Assembly: GCA_018340805.1 (NCBI GenBank)
Contig: JACMZG010001908.1
Coordinates: 43,832,130-43,896,129 of the forward strand
Origin: Microvelia longipes
Lineage: Eukaryota; Arthropoda; Insecta; Hemiptera; Veliidae
Direction: 5' to 3'
DNA length: 64,000 bases
Part shown: positions 55,675-64,000 of the stretch, one piece after another
Layout: each line of letters opens with the position of its first letter
How positions within the stretch are numbered: position 1 is the stretch's first letter
Notes under the pieces: model-generated
What the model was told of the DNA's origin: nothing
Databases searched by the model: none
The model's input: the letters and a program-made list of their open reading frames with translations, nothing else
Translations under genes and position numbers: made by a program

Positions 55675-57894
55675 CAAAAAAATTAGACAGACAGAACCAT
55701 ACACTAATTTTGTACATTTATTTCGTACTTAACCATATCATAAGCTATTTCGTATTTTACATACTATTTATAACGTATTATTATTTTTTTTAATGAGTAG
55801 AAAGTGCGAGTCCGTTATTCAAAAATAAGCTAACGAAAGTATACCTAGGCGATCTTTGTTTAGATAATAAAAGTTTAACTACTTAAAGAAATGCGATGAA
55901 GAGTTAATGAAAGTGTACTATGTAAGGATGAGCTATTAGCTTACGTTTAGACTGTGGACATGGTTGAACAAGTTTTATAGTTTTGGCAATACTGCTAAAA
56001 CACTTTTCGTTTCAAGATACTTAAACCATAACGGATATCATTATCGTTGTTGATTTTATTTTAACGGTTTCTTAGACGTATTAATCTGTGTCATTTGTGA
56101 AATAAAGTTGAACTTTGTATAAAATTGAAATTTAATTATATTTAACGATTCTTAGCTTTGATTAGCATTTAAAAACTTAAATTAAGTCATATTAAGCCCT
56201 TAATAAGTCACCTGCATCCTCATGCGAAATTAATTAAGTTATATTAAGCTCTCATTAATCGCCCCTCCCTAGAATTTGGGCTAGATCCGCGCCTATGCAA
56301 ACCCCAATCTATTAAAATTTATTAAAAGTACCGAATAGTTAAAAAATCTGCCCCACAGACCGACACTCTGACAGCGGAGATAAAATGACCTTTAACGATT
56401 ATACTGTTATCGAGAATTTCTTGCGTGTTTTTTTTAAATATGTCTCCTTAACCTTAAAAAATACTATTTTCCATTGCATTTATACATTTATCCTAATAAT
56501 ACCTCATTTCGATAGTATAATATTTTATTTCAATTAAATCCTATTTGATAGTCGAAATGAGGGTATAAACAGCCCATTATTGAAATTAAATCTATTAGAA
56601 TTATTATTGCTAGGAATAATTTAACCTAGGAATAAGGAAGGTTATACTTGAACTAATTTAATGTAATTTTTCGTTTTTCAAAAAGGCATGAAATTATTTG
56701 ATTAACATAATTTATTCAGAGGCGTAGCTACAGCATTGGGGCATTGCTGCCCCGCCCTCATTATGAAGAGACGGGGAGAGGGGTCGTCTTTACTCGAATA
56801 AAAAACTGCTCTATCATCTTATTAATAATCTCGCCAATCTATTTAATAAAATATGTAGGTGAGTAAGGAGGGGGGGGGGTGTAAAAAATAAAATATCACT
56901 TATAGTAAACTGTATACTTATTCTCACATACAAGAAACTATTAAAAACATTAGATTATGTAACTAAGCTGTTCAATGAGATTTATGGCTGCCGAAATTCG
57001 TGTAGTCAATAATTAGTTTAAAAAACAATAAAATCGCATATTGTATTTTTTGGAGGGCGAAATCAATTAAACACAATTTAAAAAAAATTGTTTACTTTAC
57101 TTACTAATTCGCGTAGCTGCCATAAAGTAAAATTTTACCACATCCAGACGTATAAAATTGTATTATGGCCTAAGCAATAAAATAGTTTTTTACGGAAAAA
57201 TTTGAGGCTGTAAAGTAAACATTTTATAGCCACCTTAACAAAACAAAAAAAATTACGTCCATCAAAAATTTGAAATTATGTGTGCAGGATATCCTAAATC
57301 TATTCAACGAGTTCATTGTACCACAAATACGAATTTCACGCGTATAAAATCGCACACGTATAACGCGTGTGCAATGGCGTTTAGGTTTAACGCAGTTTTA
57401 TATATTAGAAAGAAATAGGCATGGCAGAACTGACCCTGACTAGTCAGTCAGCCTATCTAAGGATCTTGATTGTGACATAATATAATCTTTTGATGACCAC
57501 TAGACCAGTGGCGACATATTGTAGCATATATTGAGGTGGAGTGCCTATAAAAAGCAGATTGTATAAATCCTTATAAGATTAACGACTAAACAATAAAGGA
57601 ACTTCTTTAACATTTACTTTGTAGTGTTTTTCCTACAGCTCTTTATAGTCAGAAGTAATGTGCGTAAATACACCTTCAAGATTTCCGTATAGGAGATCTG
57701 ATGCGGATGACAACTCTGCGACCTGGTCAGTACCGTGACAGCTAATTTCGGGTTCAGTGGTCCAGTGGTAAATCACAGCAGGTCCCTAGGCAGCTAAAAC
57801 TTGTGGGGGTGGGGAGGCAAAACCTATCCCAGACGGGGCGCTGTTTCACACCCCTTTAAAGAGACTTCTGCTGAAAATTACTTCATCAATGACA
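55675..57894. other. AT-rich stretch with transposon-end fragments, no gene seen
   Basis: 56272-56300 (minus CATAGGCGCGGATCTAGC) and 56722-56760 (AGAGGCGTAGCTACAGCATT) look like ends of common insect transposon families but are unpaired. A GC-richer patch at 57700-57850 has no known motif. Confidence 0.35.
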
Positions 57895-58102
57895 ACCAAA
57901 GAGACTAATACTTAGAGGGAGGAAACAACAGCTCTTATCATTCCCTGGGTAGCTTGATATCATACAAAGAGACTAATACTTAAAGGGAGGATACAACAGC
58001 TCTTATCATTCCCTGGGTAGCTTGGTATCATACAAAGAGACCAATACTTAGAGGAAGAAAACAACAGCTCTTATCATTCCCTGGGTAGCTTGGTGTCATA
58101 AC
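57895..58102. repeat. 68-bp tandem repeat, 3 copies
   Basis: Unit GAGACTAATACTTAGAGGGA, GGAAACAACAGCTCTTATCA, TTCCCTGGGTAGCTTGATAT, CATACAAA. Few differences among copies. Confidence 0.92.
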
Positions 58103-58289
58103 TATAAATATATTGGTGATGTTATTTTTTGTTTCTTCATAACATACGATTTCACGTAAATATTACATTACTTATCGACTTAAATTAAGTCGAATGAATT
58201 TAAATTAAGTTGTTATTATTATCTATCATAATATATATTTTTTTAACATCTGAGTTGTATAAAGTGATTTAATGTGACGTCACTAAAAA

Positions 58290-58694
58290 AAAGCCACCGT
58301 TAAGGGTTGTAGAGAGGAGGATGAGGTTTTAATGAGGTTATACAGAGCCCCTGAGAGCCCCAGATTGATGTTTCAGGCCACTTAATGGATTGAGATAGGC
58401 AATGCCCCCTCTAATATATATCTATGCCTCCAGTAATATATATAATAATAATAATCGAAGGTGTCTAGGATGCTGTTTCAAAATTTAACTAATTTCTAGT
58501 AATATATCTCTACGCCTTCCATGGTGTCTTAAGGTTATGATGATTGAATCGTTGTTTATAAACAATCTATAGTATGAATTGCTGTAACTTGGAACTGTTA
58601 ATTTGATTAAATTATTAATGAAAGGGTTTCAGGTTACTATATCGATGTTTTAAAAGACAGTCGATAGAGCTTATCTAGTAATAATATCTCTATG
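58290..58694. mobile_element. Degenerate pair of family A copies, A6
   Basis: An inverted partial copy (TTATACAGAGCCCCTGAGAG...CCCCCTCTAATATATATCTATG, to 58426) is followed by a worn direct copy ending ATCTAGTAATAATATCTCTA, TG (58694). Confidence 0.7.
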
Positions 58695-59465
58695 GACAAC
58701 ACTCTAGAAAAATTATATTATTTTAAACAAGAACATTCATAGACTAATTAATTAATAAAATAATTAAAAAACAGTAAAATATATTTTAAAAAATAAAAAG
58801 TCAAAATAATTAATGTAAACAAAGCTATTAGGACGTAAAATTGAGAACAAAATATGACATATATTAGCTGAATAAAATATTAATACCAAACTGTCCAACA
58901 TTAATTCATGTAAACGTATTGAGTAGGATATTATGTAAATTTATGTTTTATTTATTAACACATGATGCATAAAACGTATCTTATTCATTCGTACAAATAT
59001 ATATATTACAATACATAATATATCATAAAAGTAATTATACATCATCTCCAATTCCAGCACGAAGATGTAGAAGTAAAACATCAGTTTTTGCATGATAACA
59101 CTCGATTACATGCTACTACACTAGTTATTCATAAAAATGTTCTGAGTTGCATAATGCAGTTTATAATTGTCGAGATGCGTCTCTATTTCAGTAGCATGTT
59201 TTACATAAAAATTTTAATAGGTTAACCCAAAGGACCTATTGATCGAAACCGCTATAGCCTATGGTCTCAAACGTCAAAATATTTTGGGACGTCAACATCA
59301 GAGCCCTGTGGGCCTTAATTAGGAAGAAAACTTGTATTAGGAAGAACCTCCAGAAATTAATATAATTTTTTATGAGTTGATCTTGATGATTTAAACAATC
59401 AAGCCAACGCTTTGTCGAACCTAATTATCTTTAGCAGTCTATTTTGACATGACGCAAATAAATTT
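58695..59465. other. AT-rich stretch with no gene seen
   Basis: Nothing recognised. Confidence 0.4.
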
Positions 59466-60266
59466 AATAAAACTCGGTTACGGAGTACCTCAGAATTTTT
59501 TCTCACCACATAGTTAGCTACGCTCATTCTCCCTTCTTCGGACTCGCTTCGCTCGTCCTCAGAATGTAAATATTTACCAAACTTATACTGCAACACGTCT
59601 TCGGATTCACTTCCTTCGTTCTCAGATAGTAATTACATTACATTTATTACCATCGGTCACCCATCCAGGCACTGACCTCGCTCGACGTTCCTTAACTTTT
59701 ATGATCCAACAAAAACCATATAGATATACTTGCCGTATTGAAACGAAGTATACTTATTTATTATGTAAAAGGATATACTTGTACCAAAGTTCAACTCAAT
59801 CAGCTTATTTTCCGATTTTTTACAAGTTTTTAATAAACTTATACAAGTTATTTAATAAAAATTAAACTTATGCTGATGAATGAATAATGAATACTCATAC
59901 TTAGAGTATTCACATTCAGATTTGCCACATGCGTGCCAAATCTTACACCAATCGACAAATTTTTCCGCGTTTAATGAATTTTCTAAACTTTTGCTGAGTT
60001 TAGAAAACAAACTTCCGGATAGCACAAATAGACCTAAAGATTGATTCTTATACCAAGTTTCAACTTTCAAGCGTAAATACACTGGGTATAACAGTGTATT
60101 TACGATAATAACAGACACACACATACAAACAGAGAACTTAGTGAAAACCACTTAAGAGGTCTTTAAAACACCTGAAACGGATAATTCTGGTGACATTCTG
60201 GTTTCAGATTTTTTTCAAACACAATAATTTTCCTATATACCTACGGTATAAATGAGGAAAATTAAA
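59466..60266 (-). mobile_element. Family D 5S-rRNA-like repeat, copy D8
   Basis: Near full length with the same order as D2 and D3. The 5S-like part is about 59650-59700 on the minus strand (AAGTTAAGGAACGTCGAGCG, AGGTCAGTGCCTGGATGGGT, GACC). Outer ends GAGGTACTCCGTAACCG and ATGAGGAAAATTAAAA. Confidence 0.8.
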
Positions 60267-60884
60267 ACTGACCTATATTCCTAAATATGTCAAAATAAAA
60301 AAGATTTTAAAATTAAACAGTCCCTCATAATTCATACAAAATTGTTCGACTTCTAAAAAGAAATGGCGATTATTTGACCAAAAAAACCTTTTGTAACCTT
60401 CAATAGCGTATTTGTATACTGAAGACGAAGTCTCGATATTTGTAAATACAGCTAGAAGAATTTTAGTAATTAATAAAACTGACTCCCACTTTTCCCCTCT
60501 TCTTACTTACACGTGTTTTCCTTTTCTCTCCATCTTTAATCGCTTCTTTCTACAATTTTTGCGCTGCCTGATATGATTTTTATACATAATGTATCATATA
60601 ACATTAAAAAAAATAGGATCACAAACACTTATTGGTACAACAAACTAGCAGATACAAAGAAAATAATGTTTTAAAAAAATACTGCTTTAAAAATTTTTAA
60701 TTAAAAAGAAGCTAAATAAATCTTTTGATATAGAATGGCCAGGACATACATAAAGAGTTTGTGAGTGCAGATTTTATTAAATGCAACATGATGTTAATAA
60801 GAAAAACACATTAGAATTAAAAGCAATTAATATATTGTCATCAACAATGGTATAAAAAATATAACTGACCGGTTTCGACTTTAC

Positions 60885-61025
60885 GTTATCATCAGAGCTG
60901 TTTACAGACTCTGTATCATCAGAGCTGTTTACAGACTCTGTATCATCAGAGCTGTTTACAGACTCTGTATCATCAGAGCTGTTACAGACTCTGTATCATC
61001 AGAGCTGACTACACTCTGTATCAAC
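60885..61025. repeat. 27-bp minisatellite, 5 copies
   Basis: Unit ATCATCAGAGCTGTTTACAG, ACTCTGT. It follows GACCGGTTTCGACTTTACGT, a motif also present in the palindrome at 7299-7582. Confidence 0.93.
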
Positions 61026-62113
61026 GAGTTCTTAGCTGATAACTTAGTATTCCCACCTTAAATGCTTAGTGTTTCTCTAGTAATGTTATGTTTTTTCGCT
61101 TTTTATCTTTAATCAAGTCTGTTATTTAAGTTATGCTCTATCTATGTAATAATTTACAATCAATTTGTTTTTCTTGTTTTTTTTTCATTTCTTTGTAAAA
61201 TTTTGACAATTGAGAAACTTTGTTATAAAGTAACCTCAAGTATGTAAATACATTATTTATTTTCAATTCTAGTGTGTTTTTTTTTATTATACATCTTGGT
61301 GAGTCTATACCACAAAATATCCGTCAAAAAAACTAACGATTTAGTAAATGCTTGCTGTGTTGCGTACGGTAAAGAACATGCGAACGCTTTTGTCCATTAA
61401 ATGCACATAGCGTATGCAAACGCAACGTTCAGTCAATGGACTCAATGTGGATAACTACGCCATTCTTTAATTATTTATTATTAGTAACAGAAGATGATAG
61501 CGCAGTGATTAGAGATGAAAACCCAATTACCTCACAAAAATATTTTTTTGCAAACACTTGAATTATTTACTAAATCCATACGTTTTAGAGAATTGAAGCC
61601 ACAAAATTACAATCGCCTATTATAGAACAGATTCTATTATTTTCGTCGACTAAAACAATAGAATTGCTTGATTATTAACAAACAAATAATTTTAGAATAA
61701 CTTTTTAAAGAACAAGAAAAGCCTTGAAAAAGGTATTCAAGGCAAAGAAAAAGTTAGGTTGAGTGCCGGTTTTAGATTTTACCCATATACGTTTATACGT
61801 AAAATGTAAATGAAGAAAAATAAAAAGCAATATTATACGTACCATTTTCGAGAGACTATTTTATGGCCCGAGTTGGATTAGAAATTACACGCGTATTATA
61901 TTACGCGAACTTTTAAATTAAATAAGATGGAAGTAGAACACCGTAGTCGTGGAAAGCGCACATAAGACTGACTGACTGCTAGGATGGTTTTCTGGGGGAA
62001 GCTAACATCAACCCTCTCTCGCAGACGGATTTCCCCACTGGGTAATTGTATTTGATGAACAAAGTGATGTTTGTTTTAAGCATTTTGTACGACTAAATCT
62101 ACAGTCTATAGAC
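61026..62113. other. AT-rich stretch with no gene seen
   Basis: Nothing recognised. Confidence 0.4.
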
Positions 62114-62194
62114 CTTAGAATAATACTAATATAGAAGGAGCATAGGACCGTAAACACAATGTAATTTCACTGATAACACGAAAGCCAGTTGACT

Positions 62195-62512
62195 CATAGA
62201 GATATATTACTAGAGGGGCCCTATTGGTTGAATTTTAAATCATCGAAAAAGTAAACTGACCACATTCGATTATCATCATCATCAAATAAACAGAACAAAA
62301 AAACAGTAAATTATGTAGTAGAATGTTTAAAATACAAATCACAAGACAAACAATCTACGGGAAGCCCAAAACAATTGATTAATTATAACCTCAACTCCCT
62401 CTTGGAGGAGGTTTCAATAAGGTTACACAGAGCCCTTGAGAACCCCACTAAAAATGTTTCAGGCCTCTCAATATATTAAGAGGCTATGCCCCCTCTAGTA
62501 TATATCTCTATG
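62195..62512 (-). mobile_element. Family A MITE, copy A7
   Basis: 318 bp, CATAGAGATATATTACTAGA to AGTATATATCTCTATG. Perfect 8-bp duplication AGTTGACT (62187-62194 and 62513-62520). The host element B reads straight through once the insert and one duplication are removed. Confidence 0.95.
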
Positions 62513-62570
62513 AGTTGACTAGTGGTCTTAAGTAGGGGTACCAACCTAACAACAAAACATTATTTATAAC

Positions 62571-62878
62571 CATAGAGATATATACTTGAGGGGGCATAGC
62601 GTATCTTAATACATTAAGAGACCTGAAACATCTTTTTGGGACTCTCAGTAACCTCATTGAAACCTCTTCTAAGAGTAACTTAAGGTTATAATAAATCAAT
62701 TGTTTCGACTTTATGCTCATTGTTTGTGTTTTGATTTGTATTTTTAACGTTCCACTATATAAGTCACTGTAATTTTGTTCTTTTTATTTGATTATATTGA
62801 TAGTCGAAGGTGGGAAGGTTATTTTTTCAATGTTTTAAAATTCAACCACTAGATCCCCTCTAGTAATATATCTCTATG
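62571..62878 (+). mobile_element. Family A MITE, copy A8
   Basis: 308 bp, CATAGAGATATATACTTGAG to CTCTAGTAATATATCTCTAT, G. Flanks TTTATAAC / TTTATAAA (7 of 8). Inserted in the same B element as A7, in the opposite orientation. Confidence 0.93.
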
Positions 62879-62924
62879 TTTATAAATGTATCATAAATAT
62901 CCACTAATGAAGAAAGATCGACAG

Positions 62925-63405
62925 TTAGAATGGCGTATCAACTAAAGTTGTGTAAAATAAAAGTTACCTACAAGCACGGGTTGCTCGAGTCCGCCCGGAA
63001 TTGGCTTGCGAAAAACTTTGGATCCTTCATCACAACGCTCCATCGCACACGTCATTGGTTGTAGGCGAATTTTTGGCGCGCAACTCAATCACAGTCACTG
63101 ACCAGCCACCATATTCACCCGATTTGCCATCGTGTGACTTTTTTTTGTTTCCTAAATGTAAAATGTTGCTTCGGAGGCGCCACTTGGGGGACGTAGATGA
63201 CATAAAAGGAGCGCCGACGAGGCAGCTGAAGGGCCTCAAAGTAGAGGACTTTGAAGGATGTTTTCAACCATGGAAACGGCGTTGGACAAAGTGCGTTTTA
63301 TCAGGGGGGGGAGTACTTCGAGGGGGACAAAATGTTATTTGATGATTAATTGTAAAATAAAATGTTTATGATTTTTTTATACGTATTTATGGGACAGACC
63401 TCGTA
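62925..63405 (+). pseudogene. Mariner transposase remnant with right terminus
   Basis: The frame reads RPELACEKLWILHHNAPSHT, SLVVGEFLARNSITV, PPYSPDLPSCDFFLFPK, then LKGLKVEDFEGCF and WKRRWTKCVLSGG. This is the C-terminal half of a mariner transposase. The family has HHDNAP at the second catalytic Asp; here the Asp codon is absent (HHNAP). The third Asp (SCD) remains. An extra base in the G run near 63310 shifts the final residues. The right terminus reads TTATGGGACAGACCTCG, then TA. The left half is missing. Inactive. Confidence 0.88.
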
Positions 63406-63437
63406 TTGCCTACTTTGTTATAAGAAAATTGTATACT

Positions 63438-63610
63438 ATTAGCTTTCCGCACATTGTTTGTCTTTTGATTTGTATTTTTAACCTTTTACTATAAGTTACA
63501 GTAATTTTGTACTGTTTATTTGATCACATTTTTAGAGAAGGTTGACAGGTTACTTTTTCGATGTTTCAAAATTTAACCTATATGGCCCCTCTAGTAGTAA
63601 TATCTCTATG
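63438..63610 (+). mobile_element. Family A MITE, truncated copy A9
   Basis: The right half only: TTTCCGCACATTGTTTGTCT ... GGCCCCTCTAGTAGTAATAT, CTCTATG. Confidence 0.82.
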
Positions 63611-63756
63611 ACTATGTAGCCAAATCAGGTTAAAAAGTTCAAAAAAGCAAGTTAAAAAAAAAGCAAGACAAGTTTAGTTAAACTTTGTCCTGTACAAAGT
63701 TTAATTAAAAAATATTTATCCGTTCGAACAATAGCGTGTTTACAAGAAAGTATCTA

Positions 63757-63790
63757 GATATACACACACACACACAAACATATATGTATG

Positions 63791-63861
<71 letters not shown>
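63757..63861. repeat. (CA)n then (TA)n tract
   Basis: Short ACACACAC run, TATG steps, then about 70 bp of TA repeats. Confidence 0.93.
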
Positions 63862-63863
<2 letters not shown>

Positions 63864-64000
63864 TACTTGATTGCCAACAACTTTAATTTTTATGATGGTA
63901 TTTTAATATTGGTACCTACACATTACAAAATATACTATTTATTACAATTGGTACCTCAAACAAGGGAAAAAGATTTTTTTCTTCAATTCTACAAAGTTTT

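Larger units (their letters stand above)
62114..63440 (+). mobile_element. Family B MITE, copy B4, split by A7, A8 and a mariner remnant
   Basis: The left end CTTAGAATAATACTAATATA is followed by GGACCGTAAACACAATGTAA. The body resumes at 62521 (AGTGGTCTTAAGTAGGGGTA), at 62887 (GTATCATAAATATC), and as TTGCCTACTTTGTTATAAGA at 63407. Its right end is lost. Confidence 0.8.

Noticed and set aside
54985..55732. 115-codon plus-strand frame at 55385-55732
   Set aside because: It is made of family A MITE sequence (A5 and the end of A4) and is not a gene.
26440..64000. N-terminal exon of the yellow-like gene
   Set aside because: I looked on the minus strand for a signal peptide or the PENN-type segment that precedes the MRJP domain and found no candidate with a phase-1 donor. 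It may be too short or outside the window.

Overview
The window is animal, almost certainly insect, nuclear DNA. The base composition is strongly AT-rich. The only recognisable host gene is split into small exons by GT-AG introns and belongs to the yellow/major royal jelly protein (MRJP) family. The rest is dense repeat: (TA)n microsatellites, minisatellites, non-autonomous DNA transposons, SINEs and LINE tails. There is no bacterial-type operon, rRNA gene, intact tRNA gene or CRISPR array. I cannot name the species. A run of exactly 1000 N (30276-31275) is an assembly gap.

The gene lies on the minus strand between 26432 and 8491. Five internal exons (26272-26432, 25118-25241, 24149-24302, 21888-21997, 20716-20999) join in phase and encode most of a Yellow/MRJP domain. 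The fifth ends in phase 0, and two different terminal exons can follow it: 15417-15665 (82 codons, short tail) and 8491-8853 (120 codons, Pro/Thr/Ser-rich tail). Both start in phase 0 at the homologous point of the domain and both carry a stop. This looks like one gene with two alternative, diverged 3' ends. The exon(s) for the signal peptide and N-terminus lie upstream of 26432 and were not found.

Around the gene are layers of transposable elements. Three short families (called A, B and C here) have terminal inverted repeats and 8-bp target duplications, which is hAT-like. They are repeatedly nested: C in A, A in A, A in B, and B in an older inverted-repeat element F. Family D carries a 5S-rRNA-like internal promoter region (SINE3-like). 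Three tRNA-like SINEs (one with a perfect 15-bp target duplication), two LINE 3' ends, a mariner remnant and two TA-flanked MITEs were also found.

Two large elements stand next to (TA)n tracts. Element I (26918 to the gap) has inverted repeats of about 660 bp around a decayed transposase-like gene. Element J (43724-46448) has arms built of tandem ~330-bp units, four on one side and two inverted on the other, around a G-rich minisatellite. Their outer ends resemble each other (AGGGTGG), so J may be a non-autonomous relative of I.

Stretches not listed are AT-rich DNA in which I see no gene. Boundaries marked approximate come from comparing copies by eye. No database search or alignment program was used.
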